Source: Pseudomonas alloputida (lineage in GTDB: Bacteria; Pseudomonadota; Gammaproteobacteria; Pseudomonadales; Pseudomonadaceae). Taken from it: a stretch of 64,000 bases of DNA. The DNA lies in NCBI RefSeq assembly GCF_021283545.2, contig NZ_CP128540.1, positions 3,879,501 through 3,943,500 of the forward strand. The letters are read 5' to 3'. Made by a program: the position numbers and the translations under genes. Positions 1-8,330 of the stretch are shown piece by piece. Position 1 is the first letter of the stretch, and the number at the start of each line of letters is the position of its first letter. The notes below the pieces were generated by a model. It searched no databases. It was not told the origin of the DNA and saw nothing but the letters and a program-made list of their open reading frames with translations.

Positions 1-2
1 CC

Positions 3-926
3 CAGTCGGCAGAAGCGCAGCGTGATGGCGAGGCCCTGAGGACGCGCGTCTGGAAGCTGCTGGATGACGCTGCCCACGACACCGTGCTGCGTGAGCGCCT
101 CGCCACCGTGGCCGGCGACTTCCCGCCAACCTGTGGCGACGCGGGTGCCGACGCGTTCAGTGCCTTGGAGATAGAAGTGCTGGCCCACGAAGCTGCAGCC
201 GTCGCCGGCAGTCGGCCGGCTGATCTACTGAGCCTGTATGGCAAGTTGTATCGACGCAGTCAGGTCAATCAACTGGCCGATCGCATCAGCTGGAGAAGGT
301 CCTTGCGCAAACAGGCGCTGCTCGACGGGGCCTTCGATGAAAACCTCCCCCCCTACGATGAGCTCGACGACCCCTCAGCCTTTCCGGACAGCGAACTTCA
401 AACGGGGCTGGTGGACGATGTGGAGGTACGTTTGGCCTTGCGCCAGTCGTTGGCCAGCGCGCTGGACTACCCCGAGCCGAGCCGAGGCATGCTGTACCGC
501 AATACGGCCAGAATCAACGACACAATCATCGAAATGGTGAAAGCTGCGGTCCTTTCCCTGGACAGGGATGCCATCGCTCGGGAGCAATGGTTGACCCAGC
601 AGCCGGGCTGGGTCGAGTACTTGAAACGAGAGCATGCGGCCCAGTTCAGCCTGATCACCGACTTTTGGCGGCCAGGCCTTGATTACCTCTATTACTGCCT
701 AGATGAAACCGCCGAGCCGGTGACATCCCTGGACAGCTCGGTGCGACGAGCCTTGGCCAGGGTCATGCCTGAAAGCCCGGTGGATGCTGACGGCAGGCTA
801 CGTCGCGTAGTGCTCAACGAGCAGCAGTATCGCCAGGGCGTTGACGCGCTGACTGCCGAGCAGCAGCAGGTTGAAACCGGTCTGCTGATCAGCCTCACCC
901 GCCAGACGCAAACAATCGGCCGCTGA
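3..926 (+). CDS. NEL-type E3 ubiquitin ligase, C-terminal part (5' end outside window)
   Basis: The frame is open from the first bases of the window to the stop at 924-926, so the true start lies upstream; the GTG at 84 is not the start. The visible part matches the NEL (novel E3 ligase) domain of IpaH/SspH-type effectors and of the large LRR proteins of Pseudomonas. The key feature is the catalytic Cys in PPTCGDAGADAF (codon 132-134), in the C-x-D context used to accept ubiquitin. A helical Glu/Arg-rich C-terminal half follows, including YLYYCLDETAEP. The family is delivered into eukaryotic cells and ubiquitinates host proteins; leucine-rich repeats would be expected upstream. The family call is fairly sure, but the target and secretion route cannot be seen here. 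Confidence 0.8.
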   Translation, partial: QSAEAQRDGEALRTRVWKLLDDAAHDTVLRERLATVAGDFPPTCGDAGADAFSALEIEVLAHEAAAVAGSRPADLLSLYGKLYRRSQVNQLADRISWRRSLRKQALLDGAFDENLPPYDELDDPSAFPDSELQTGLVDDVEVRLALRQSLASALDYPEPSRGMLYRNTARINDTIIEMVKAAVLSLDRDAIAREQWLTQQPGWVEYLKREHAAQFSLITDFWRPGLDYLYYCLDETAEPVTSLDSSVRRALARVMPESPVDADGRLRRVVLNEQQYRQGVDALTAEQQQVETGLLISLTRQTQTIGR

Positions 927-932
927 CCCCAC

Positions 933-3437
933 TCACTGCCCGCGCAGGTCTTCGAAGAAGGCCTGCTTGCCGTCCACGTGGCTGGACGCCCGTGGGGCCG
1001 CTGCGGCGTCACCATTGGCGGCCTCCACGTGCCAATAGCAGTGCTGTACTGCACGGGTCACCGCCACGTAGGCCAAGCGCTGCACTTCTTCCTTCTGTGC
1101 CGTATCGAACGGTTGGGCATCACCTGCCTTGCCCAGCCCGGCCTGGCGGTATACCTGGTTCTTGTAGGGTGAGCTGGTCAGGTACTGGCAGTCACCCAGC
1201 ATGAACACCGCATCGGCCTGCAAACCCTTGGCACTGTGATAGGTCAGCTGGCGCAGCCGGCGCTGTTCGGCCGGTAGCGCCGCCTCGGCGTGCAGCACGC
1301 TTTGCAGGTGCTCGTTCATCAAGGCCCGGTCACTGCCCTTGCGGTACAGCATCATGACCGTCTCACCCCGCTGGTAGTGCTCGACAAGCGTTTCGCCCAA
1401 CGCAGCCTCGTCACGGTCGAACACCTTGACCGGCGAGCCGGGCAACTCGGCCGCCGGGCCACTGGCGCGGGCTTTCTTGCCGGCAATCGCCGGGGTGCCC
1501 TTGACCAGGTGCTCGGCCGCATCGATCACCTGTTGCTGGCAGCGGTAGTTGTCGACCAGCATCACCCGCGTGTTGGCCGGCGACGGGAACGCCTTGGTGA
1601 ACTCCATGAAATACTTGGGCGAACTGCCACGCCAGCCGTAGATCGATTGCCAGTCGTCACCCACGCACAGCAACGACGAATGCTGGGCATGGCGCCCGGT
1701 GTGCATGGCCGGGCCGCGGCGCCGTATTTCAGCGAGGCAGGCACGCAACCAGCTGACGATCTGCGGCGACACGTCCTGGAACTCGTCGATCATCAGGTGC
1801 GCCAGCGGCCGCAGCAACGGATCGGGCAGTAAGTGCAGGTTTTCTGGGTTGTTCTCGCCAAACAGGGCGAACATGCGGTTGTAGCTCATCACCGGCGGCG
1901 ACTGATCCAGCAGGTGCGCTTCCAGGGCCTTCCAGTACAGCGCCAGGGCCTCGAAGAACAGTGCATCGCTATCGCCGGACGGGAAGCTCATCGCCGCCAC
2001 CGCATTGTTCACCTCCAACCCAAGGTTTTCGATGAAATTGGCGGCACTGACGAACGCATCCAGCAGCGGCGCCGGGGCCAGTTCGCCCTTGACCTTGTAC
2101 TCGAAGCCAGGACCGGCCACGGCATCGCCCGCCAACGATGCCGCCAGGCGCCTGGCCATGGCGTAGTTGTCGAGCCAGATCAGCGGCCTGTCGCAGAACG
2201 CCTGCAACAGTGTGCGCTTGACCGCCCACTCGGCACGCACGGTCAGCTTGGCGCCGGGGCGCTGGTATTGCGCGCTTTGTGCGGGGTCGAAGCCCAGCAC
2301 CACCAAAGGCCCCTGGCCTTCCAGGCGGCCATGCACATGGAAGCGGCTGCCACGGATGTCGACCGTTTCGCGGCAGGGCTCGATGCCCTTGATCGGCCAG
2401 ACGCCGGCGGCAAACCACAGGTCCTCGATCACGTCGCACAGTTCTTCGTCGCGCTGGGCGGCCAATTGGGTCACCTGTGCGCGCTTCTGCACATCGGGGT
2501 TATTCGGGTCCAGCGGCTTCAGTTGCAAGGCTTCGCTGCGCAACTGGCCGACCAGCTCGGCAAAACGCGGGCTCTCGCCCAGCAAGCTGCTGTAGCACTG
2601 GTTCAGCTGCTGGCGCTGGGCATCGTTCAGGCGCAGGTCGAACGGGTTGCTGTCGGCCTCGGCCTCACGCCCGGCAGGCATCTCGTGGCCCAGTGTTTCA
2701 AATGCACGCACCTGGCCGAAGCCCGGCAGGCTGCGCACGAGCGGCAGGATGCGCGAATGGAACGTGCGCACCAGCTCGCGGGCCTGCACAGGCTGCAGGT
2801 TGATCTGCCACAGGGCGAACACCTGCAGCAGGCGCTTGATGAAGTCCTTGCGCGATTCGCGGGTGAAGGTGACCACGGTCATTGCATCCAGCTCGTAACC
2901 CAGGTAATGACGCAGCAGCAGGATACGCAGCACCAGCGACGTGGACTTGCCTGCCCCGGCGCCTGCCACCACGCAGGTAGACGGGGTGTCACTGAAGATC
3001 AGCTTCCATTGCGCGGCGCTGGGCTGGGCTTCGGCGGGCAGGCGCTGGGCGACATCGGCCTTGAAGCGCTTCTTCAACTCGGCCGTCAACGGCAGGCGCC
3101 AGTCGTCGAACAAGTTGTCATCCTGGCCTGGCACAGCGGCGCTGTCGGGGCGCGTATCGCGGATCACCAGCACCTGGCGCCCCGCTTCAAAGCCCTCCAC
3201 CCGACCACGCTCGAACCCTTCACGCACGCCATCGGCATGGCCAGTGCGCTGGCCTGTGGCGTGGCCGAGGAACCATGAGTCGCGGTGCTGGGCTTGCAGG
3301 CGGGTCAGGCCACGCCCCAGCAGGCGGGCGGCCAGGCGGCGAAACCAGGGCAACTGGGCAGGAGGGGTAAGGTCGGCGGGGGCCAAGGGTTGCTCGTGGG
3401 CCACGGTCACTCCGTTGAAAATCAAAACAGCAGGCAT
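933..3437 (-). CDS. UvrD/Rep-family (SF1) DNA helicase
   Basis: This 834-residue protein carries the SF1A motifs in order: Q-like SAAQWKLIF, Walker A GAGAGKST (Lys164), motif Ia VTFTRESRKDF, Walker B DEFQD (551-555), motif III GDDWQSIYGWRGS, motif IV DNYRCQQQVIDAA, motif V TYHSAKGLQADAVF and motif VI YVAVTRAVQHCYW. It is thus an ATP-driven 3'-5' DNA translocase of the UvrD/Rep/helicase IV type acting on DNA in the cytoplasm. About 130 residues precede the Q motif, with an Arg/Gly-rich stretch that could bind nucleic acid. No nuclease domain was recognised. It ends 7 bp from the convergent NEL gene. The ATG at 3437 has no strong ribosome site, so the start is less certain than the family. Confidence 0.9.
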   Translation of the reverse strand: MPAVLIFNGVTVAHEQPLAPADLTPPAQLPWFRRLAARLLGRGLTRLQAQHRDSWFLGHATGQRTGHADGVREGFERGRVEGFEAGRQVLVIRDTRPDSAAVPGQDDNLFDDWRLPLTAELKKRFKADVAQRLPAEAQPSAAQWKLIFSDTPSTCVVAGAGAGKSTSLVLRILLLRHYLGYELDAMTVVTFTRESRKDFIKRLLQVFALWQINLQPVQARELVRTFHSRILPLVRSLPGFGQVRAFETLGHEMPAGREAEADSNPFDLRLNDAQRQQLNQCYSSLLGESPRFAELVGQLRSEALQLKPLDPNNPDVQKRAQVTQLAAQRDEELCDVIEDLWFAAGVWPIKGIEPCRETVDIRGSRFHVHGRLEGQGPLVVLGFDPAQSAQYQRPGAKLTVRAEWAVKRTLLQAFCDRPLIWLDNYAMARRLAASLAGDAVAGPGFEYKVKGELAPAPLLDAFVSAANFIENLGLEVNNAVAAMSFPSGDSDALFFEALALYWKALEAHLLDQSPPVMSYNRMFALFGENNPENLHLLPDPLLRPLAHLMIDEFQDVSPQIVSWLRACLAEIRRRGPAMHTGRHAQHSSLLCVGDDWQSIYGWRGSSPKYFMEFTKAFPSPANTRVMLVDNYRCQQQVIDAAEHLVKGTPAIAGKKARASGPAAELPGSPVKVFDRDEAALGETLVEHYQRGETVMMLYRKGSDRALMNEHLQSVLHAEAALPAEQRRLRQLTYHSAKGLQADAVFMLGDCQYLTSSPYKNQVYRQAGLGKAGDAQPFDTAQKEEVQRLAYVAVTRAVQHCYWHVEAANGDAAAAPRASSHVDGKQAFFEDLRGQ

Positions 3438-3622
3438 GTTCGCCGCATCGACAAAAAATCGCCAGCGAATGCTTGCAGATCAGTGGATTAGGCGATGAAG
3501 CGAATAAAACGCCGCAGAAAAAACATCTATGAAATAGATTGTTTTAAGCCGATATTTACGCTTATTTTCGATGTTTCTTTAGCGCATCATGGCGTCATTC
3601 CACTGATTCAAGGAGCACGACC
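3438..3622. promoter_or_regulatory. Divergent promoter region, helicase / pirin
   Basis: This AT-rich 185-bp stretch separates two divergent genes. The densest AT runs are at about 3500-3590, upstream of the pirin start, with an AGGAG ribosome site about 8 bp before the ATG at 3623. No operator was recognised. Confidence 0.4.
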
Positions 3623-4321
3623 ATGCTGCAACTGCGACCCTTCGAAAGCCTCGGCCACGCCAACCATGGCTGGCTCGATGCCCACCACCATTTCTCGTTT
3701 GCCGAGTACTACGACCCGGCACGCATGCACTGGGGTAACCTGCGGGTTTGGAACGACGACCTGATCGCAGCCGGCAGCGGCTTCCCGCCGCACCCGCACC
3801 GCGACATGGAAATCATCACTTATGTGCGTGAAGGCGCGATCAGCCACCAGGACAGCCTGGGCAACAAGGGCCGTACCGAAGCCGGTGATGTTCAGGTCAT
3901 GAGCGCCGGTACCGGCATCGTGCACAGCGAGTACAACCTGGAAGATATCGATACACGTATTTTCCAGATCTGGATCGTGCCGGAGCGCACCGGTGAAGCA
4001 CCGCAGTGGGGTAGCCGGCCGTTCCCCAAAGGCGAGCGCGGTGAGGGCTTCGTGACCTTGGCCAGCGGCCGCGCGGGTGACGAGGACAGCCTGCAGATCC
4101 GTACCGATGCCCGCCTGGTGGCTGCCACCCTGCGAGCCGGTGAAACCGCCGAGTACCGCTTCGATGCCGAACGCCGGGGTTACCTGGTGCCGGCCAAGGG
4201 GCTGGTGGAGATCAACGGATTGCGGGCCAAGGCGCGCGATGGCGTGGCGATCGAGCAGGAAGCGGTGCTGCGGGTGACCGCCATCGAGGACAGCGAGATC
4301 GTGCTCGTGGATGTGGCCTGA
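3623..4321 (+). CDS. Pirin family protein (bicupin)
   Basis: This 232-residue protein has the pirin signature PPHPHRDMEIITYV, then GTGIVHSEYN. These supply the three His and one Glu that bind the metal in the N-terminal cupin. The C-terminal cupin is more degenerate, as usual. Bacterial pirins of this length (YhhW-like) can show quercetin 2,3-dioxygenase activity or act as redox-sensing co-regulators; the substrate here is unknown. The length equals the short bacterial pirins. It is a single gene behind its own AT-rich upstream region and a good ribosome site (AGGAG). No partner gene is apparent. Confidence 0.9.
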   Translation: MLQLRPFESLGHANHGWLDAHHHFSFAEYYDPARMHWGNLRVWNDDLIAAGSGFPPHPHRDMEIITYVREGAISHQDSLGNKGRTEAGDVQVMSAGTGIVHSEYNLEDIDTRIFQIWIVPERTGEAPQWGSRPFPKGERGEGFVTLASGRAGDEDSLQIRTDARLVAATLRAGETAEYRFDAERRGYLVPAKGLVEINGLRAKARDGVAIEQEAVLRVTAIEDSEIVLVDVA

Positions 4322-4674
4322 AAACCAGGCCTGTGACAATCCATGTCGCAGCGCAAGGCGGCTTCTATCAAACAAAAGATAACCCACTGTTCTTTCTAGC
4401 GAAAAAAACAGGCGCGCGGGGTCAATGGCGGCGAAGTGTTCACTCTTCTATACGTGGTCACAGCAAGCTGTGCCGACAGGGATTAACGCCGATGCCATTT
4501 GGGCCACTCTCTCATTCGGGAGCAAAGCAGCACACCAGTGCGGTCTACGGCCTCTTTCCCGCGCATTGGGAACCATAGCAAAGTATTCGGCGGCTGACCT
4601 ACCCGGATCAGTCGGCGAATGCTTTTCTAGATCTCGATGTCAGTGCAGATCTGACGTCATGCGCATCCTGTTTG

Positions 4675-4715
4675 CTGTGCGACAGCGCAGCCCGGAAGGG
4701 CTGGGTGATCTCCCA
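4675..4715 (+). repeat. Degenerate interspersed element, copy 1
   Basis: The start (CTGTGC-GACA-GCGCAG) can fold into a 6-bp hairpin with one G-T pair. The end reads GGCTGGGTGATCTCCCA. Copy 2 at 44086-44125 keeps the hairpin (CTGCGC-GACG-GCGCAG) and the end with one substitution (GGCTGGGCGATCTCCCA), while the middle differs. It is not the standard P. putida REP. Confidence 0.5.
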
Positions 4716-4725
4716 TGGAACAACC

Positions 4726-4744
4726 GCTAACCCGTCGGGTTAGC
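4726..4744 (+). terminator. Perfect 8-bp hairpin with short T run (possible terminator)
   Basis: GCTAACCC-GTC-GGGTTAGC forms a perfect 8-bp stem with a 3-nt loop, followed by AGGGTTTTA. It could end transcription coming from the pirin side or belong to a degraded mobile element. The T run is short, so termination is only possible. Confidence 0.4.
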
Positions 4745-4885
4745 AGGGTTTTATGGGGGCACGCTTGCGGCCCTGGACCTGCCCGGCTATCGCAAGGCAG
4801 CCTTCAAATATTGGCGCCATCAGCCAGCCTGCACTAGCGTTGTGCTACCAGCCAGCCCAACGTTCCTGCGGAGCACTCGATCATC

Positions 4886-7657
4886 ATGCCAGACCTGCGC
4901 CCGAACCCGACGCTGTGCCTGGAGTACCGTGCCGAACAGCCCATTCACCACGCATTCATCCAGCAGGCCAGCCGCTGCCCGGCGGCCATTGCCATCATTG
5001 GCCAGCACGCAACCTGCAGCTACTCCCAACTGGAGCAGATCAGCGCGGGCATTGCCGCGTTTCTGGTTAAAAACGCCGCCAGCGGCACCGATCGTGTGGT
5101 CATCGTCAGCCGCCGCAGCGCCGCCCTGGTATACGCCATGCTCGGCTGCCTGCGTGCCGGTCTGGCCTTCACCGTGGCTGACGCCGCTTACCCAGCCGCG
5201 CGTATCGAGCAAATCGTCAACACCTTGAAGCCTGCGGTGATACTGCGCTGTGCCGAGGCAAGCGTCGACGTCGGCCAGCCCATGGTCGTCACGGTGCCTG
5301 AAGCCCTCGCTGAGGCGCTGCAGGCCTTCCCTCGCCAACCTGTCGCGCTGCCCGCTGTCAGCCCTGAGCAGCCGGCCTACATCACCTTCACTTCGGGCAG
5401 CACCGGTGAACCCAAGGGCATCGTTACCCACCACGCACCGCTGGTGCACTTCATCGACTGGCATGTGCGCCAGCACGGTTTTACCCAGGCCGACACCTTC
5501 TCGCTGCTTTCTGGCCTGGGCCACGACCCGGTATACCGCGACGTGTTCACGCCACTGTCGCTTGGCGCGACCATTGCCTGCCCGGCGCAGTCGACCCTGA
5601 CCGAACCCTCACGGCTGGCCAGCTGGCTTCACCAGCACGGTGTGAGCGTGATCCACCTCACCCCGCCGCTGGGCAAGCTGATCGAAACCGGCGCACACCT
5701 GAACGGCCAGATTCTCGACCACCTGCGCTACCTGTTCTGGGGGGGCGATGCACTCAGCCCGACGCAGTATCAGCAGGTCCGCGCCATCGCACCGAATGCC
5801 GTCAATGTGAACTTCTACGGCACCACCGAAACCCCACAGGCCATGGCTTTCCATACCCTCGACCCGGAAATGGACAATGCCCGGGTGCCCTTGGGCAAAG
5901 GCATTGCCGATGCACAATTGCTGGTGATAAACCCGGCCAACCAGCTGGTCAGCGAGGGCGAGACAGGCGAAATCCTGATCCGCAGCCCCTACCTGTCGCG
6001 GGGATACTGGGACGACCCGGGGCTGACCGAAGCCAAATTCATCGCCAACCCGTTCACCGCTGACACGGCCGACCGCTGTTACCGCACGGGTGACCTGGGC
6101 ACCTATCTGGCCGATGGCAGCGCCCGTTTTCTGGGGCGTGCTGACAGCCAGGTGAAAATCCGGGGGCATCGCATCGAGCTGGCAGAAATCGAGAACGCCA
6201 TCTGCCGTCACCCGCACATAGGGCAATGCGTTGTCCTGACCAACCACGAGGGTGCATCGACCCGGCTGGTGGCTTATTGCGTCGCGCAGCAGGCCATCCG
6301 TGCTGACGAACTGCGCCAGGCCCTCAGCGGCCAGCTGCCTGACTACATGGTTCCGGCGCTGTTCGTGTTCCTTGATGCCCTGCCGCTCACCCCCAACGCC
6401 AAGGTCGACAAACGCGCGCTGCCTGCGGCATTTGACGACAGTATCAACCCACCGTTGTCACCCTTGGCTGAAAAGCTGAGTACAGCCTGGGCCCGCATCC
6501 TCCAGGTACCGCGCCTGGACGCCAGGTTGAGCTTTGTCGAACTGGGGGGCGACTCGCTGTCGTTCGTGCAGGCCTCGCGTGTGCTGGAGGCGCTTATCGG
6601 TCACCTGCCTGAACGTTGGGAAACCCTGCCGGTGTGCCAGCTGGCCGAGCTGAGTGCGCCGCCCAAAGGCGCGTGGCGGGTAATGGAAATGCCGGTGTTC
6701 ATCCGCATGCTCGCCATCATCCTGATTGTGGTCGGCCACCTGGGTGATTTCGACCACTGGCCGATACTCGGCGAAACCTCGGTGCTGTTCCTGGTCTCCG
6801 GCATCGCCCTGGCGCGCTTTCAGCTCAAGGCCATCGAAGCGCGTGGCGATGCACGCACGCTGCTCAGGCCACTGACAGCCATCGTGGTGCCAACCCTGTT
6901 GTACAGCGCATTGATCCAGCTGGTATTCGCCCGGCTGCACTGGCAATCGCTGCTGCTGGTTTCCAACTGGTTCCCCGCCAGCGAGGTCAGCCTGTTCAAC
7001 TATTGGTACATCGAAGTGTTGGTGCAGATGATCGTGATCATTGGCCTGGTGCTGTCGATCAGGCGCGTGCGCCAGGTGCTGATTGCCGACCCGTTTCGCT
7101 GGCTGATCATCGCTGCCTGTGCACTGGTGGCGCTGGATGTGCTCCTCAACCAGTTCGTATTCGACGCCAGCGCCCTGCTCAACCGGGTGCCCCAGCACTT
7201 CCTGGCGGTGATGGTACTGGGCATGGCCGTGCACCATGCCGACACGATCTCACGCAAATGGGTGGCCAGTGCAGTGGCCGTGCTGGTGGTTGGCGAGTTG
7301 GACCTGATGGCGCTTGCCGGTGTTGGCTGGCAAGCGTTTACACACTATGTCGACATCGCCCTGCCAGCGATGCTGGCACTTGTCTGGTTCCGCTCGGTGC
7401 CAGTACCCGCCCTGGTTGCACGGGCAGGTGCGGTGATCGCTTCGTCAACCTTGTATATCTACCTGACGCATTTCCAGTTCGAGTCGGTAGCGGAGCATGT
7501 TTTCAGGCACCCGCTGTTCGAGATAGCCCTGGCACTCGCTGGAGGGGTACTGGTGAGCTATTGCTGGAACACCCTGTTGCGTCTGCTGTTTACCCGCAGG
7601 CGCAAGCAGCATCAGGCGCGTGGAGCCGATCCAGCTGAACGCGCCACCTCTGCCTGA
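4886..7657 (+). CDS. Adenylation - carrier - membrane acyltransferase fusion (NRPS-like)
   Basis: This 923-residue protein has three parts. Residues ~20-510 form an adenylation domain: A3 TFTSGSTGEPKG, A5 NFYGTTE, A7 YRTGDLG, A8 RGHRIELAEIE, A10 NAKVDKRAL. Residues ~525-590 form a carrier domain with the phosphopantetheine Ser557 in LGGDSLS. Residues ~600-910 form a roughly ten-helix membrane domain resembling acyltransferase-3 proteins, with an early conserved His in IIVVGHLG. The adenylation core LSGLGHDPVYRDVFTPLSLGA, described here by its HDP and RDVFTPL elements, looks more like fungal Lys2 aminoadipate reductases than like alpha-amino-acid NRPS domains. The likely job is to activate a carboxylic or amino acid, load it on the carrier, and transfer it at the inner membrane to an unknown acceptor. 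No condensation or thioesterase domain is present and no pathway genes are adjacent. GGAG precedes the ATG at 4886. Confidence 0.8.
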   Translation: MPDLRPNPTLCLEYRAEQPIHHAFIQQASRCPAAIAIIGQHATCSYSQLEQISAGIAAFLVKNAASGTDRVVIVSRRSAALVYAMLGCLRAGLAFTVADAAYPAARIEQIVNTLKPAVILRCAEASVDVGQPMVVTVPEALAEALQAFPRQPVALPAVSPEQPAYITFTSGSTGEPKGIVTHHAPLVHFIDWHVRQHGFTQADTFSLLSGLGHDPVYRDVFTPLSLGATIACPAQSTLTEPSRLASWLHQHGVSVIHLTPPLGKLIETGAHLNGQILDHLRYLFWGGDALSPTQYQQVRAIAPNAVNVNFYGTTETPQAMAFHTLDPEMDNARVPLGKGIADAQLLVINPANQLVSEGETGEILIRSPYLSRGYWDDPGLTEAKFIANPFTADTADRCYRTGDLGTYLADGSARFLGRADSQVKIRGHRIELAEIENAICRHPHIGQCVVLTNHEGASTRLVAYCVAQQAIRADELRQALSGQLPDYMVPALFVFLDALPLTPNAKVDKRALPAAFDDSINPPLSPLAEKLSTAWARILQVPRLDARLSFVELGGDSLSFVQASRVLEALIGHLPERWETLPVCQLAELSAPPKGAWRVMEMPVFIRMLAIILIVVGHLGDFDHWPILGETSVLFLVSGIALARFQLKAIEARGDARTLLRPLTAIVVPTLLYSALIQLVFARLHWQSLLLVSNWFPASEVSLFNYWYIEVLVQMIVIIGLVLSIRRVRQVLIADPFRWLIIAACALVALDVLLNQFVFDASALLNRVPQHFLAVMVLGMAVHHADTISRKWVASAVAVLVVGELDLMALAGVGWQAFTHYVDIALPAMLALVWFRSVPVPALVARAGAVIASSTLYIYLTHFQFESVAEHVFRHPLFEIALALAGGVLVSYCWNTLLRLLFTRRRKQHQARGADPAERATSA

Positions 7658-7683
7658 ACGAAGATGACCCGCCAGCGCATGCA

Positions 7684-8169
7684 CTACTCGCGTCCGGCCA
7701 GTTCAGCCAGCACCTGGGCCGAGGTGGTGACCTGGCGGAAGTGGTGCTTCCACAGGTCGGTACCCAGCTTGCCCGAGCGGTCCAGCGACGATCCTATTGT
7801 CATGTCTGTCACCAGCGTGGGCATCAGCCCTGCATCGAACAGGGCAAAGCCGGCGGCCAGCACGCAGGTTTCGGTCTGCAGCCCACACACCAGCACCCGC
7901 TCTACACCCAGTTGCCGGATGTACTCGATAGCTTCGGCACTTTGCCCATAGCCATGCTTGACGAACACCTGGTCGGCCTCGACCAGGCTCTCGTCCTCGG
8001 CCGCCGGGTGCCAGCCGAGCTGGCGCTCGAACGGCGTGACCTGTTCATCGTGCAACTCGACCGAGGCTATGGTGGGAATGTTCGCTGACAACCGCCGCAA
8101 ACCATCGACCAGCCACTCGGGCGGGCTGAAGGTGGACTGAACATCGACGATGAGCAAAACCTGGCGCAT
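7684..8169 (-). CDS. Isochorismatase-like cysteine hydrolase
   Basis: The ATG at 8169 begins MRQVLLIVDVQ, the usual start of the family; an in-frame extension to 8217 has no family similarity. The 161-residue protein keeps the catalytic triad Asp9 (IVDVQ), Lys71 (FVKHG) and Cys102 (QTETCV). Family members cleave amides or vinyl ethers such as nicotinamide, N-carbamoyl compounds or isochorismate. The residues seen do not fix the substrate. It stands alone and converges on the acyltransferase fusion gene with a 26-bp gap. Confidence 0.85.
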   Translation of the reverse strand: MRQVLLIVDVQSTFSPPEWLVDGLRRLSANIPTIASVELHDEQVTPFERQLGWHPAAEDESLVEADQVFVKHGYGQSAEAIEYIRQLGVERVLVCGLQTETCVLAAGFALFDAGLMPTLVTDMTIGSSLDRSGKLGTDLWKHHFRQVTTSAQVLAELAGRE

Positions 8170-8271
8170 GGGCGGATTCCGGCACGGGCAAAAGGCGCGG
8201 AGTATAACGCGAAGCAACTGCCGTGGTCGCTGGACAAGCCCGGGGCAACATTCGGCGACCCCTTGCGCGGG

Positions 8272-8296
8272 AAAAGGGGGCTGTTGCGCAGCCCCC
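8272..8296 (-). terminator. Rho-independent terminator of the peroxidase-RTX gene
   Basis: On the minus strand GGGGGCTG-CGCAA-CAGCCCCC forms a perfect 8-bp stem followed directly by TTTTCCCG. It lies 35 bp downstream of the stop at 8331. Confidence 0.75.
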
Positions 8297-8330
8297 TGCT
8301 GTACCCGTAACAGCTAACCCCAGCGCCCCC

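Larger units (their letters stand above)
4322..4885. other. 564-bp non-coding gap with repeat remnant and hairpin
   Basis: No convincing gene is present; short open frames here lack ribosome sites and family resemblance. The gap holds a ~41-bp element at 4675-4715 whose relative occurs at 44086-44125, downstream of the Rhs-type gene. It also holds a perfect 8-bp hairpin at 4726-4744. The promoter of the following A-PCP-acyltransferase gene probably lies in the last 140 bp. Confidence 0.5.

Noticed and set aside
1833..3278. 481-codon plus-strand frame opposite the helicase gene
   Set aside because: The frame is antisense to a protein with all SF1 motifs and has the His/Gln/Arg bias of shadow frames in high-GC DNA.
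4425..4730. 101-codon frame in the gap before the A-PCP-acyltransferase gene
   Set aside because: No ribosome site, no family pattern and it runs through the interspersed element and the hairpin.
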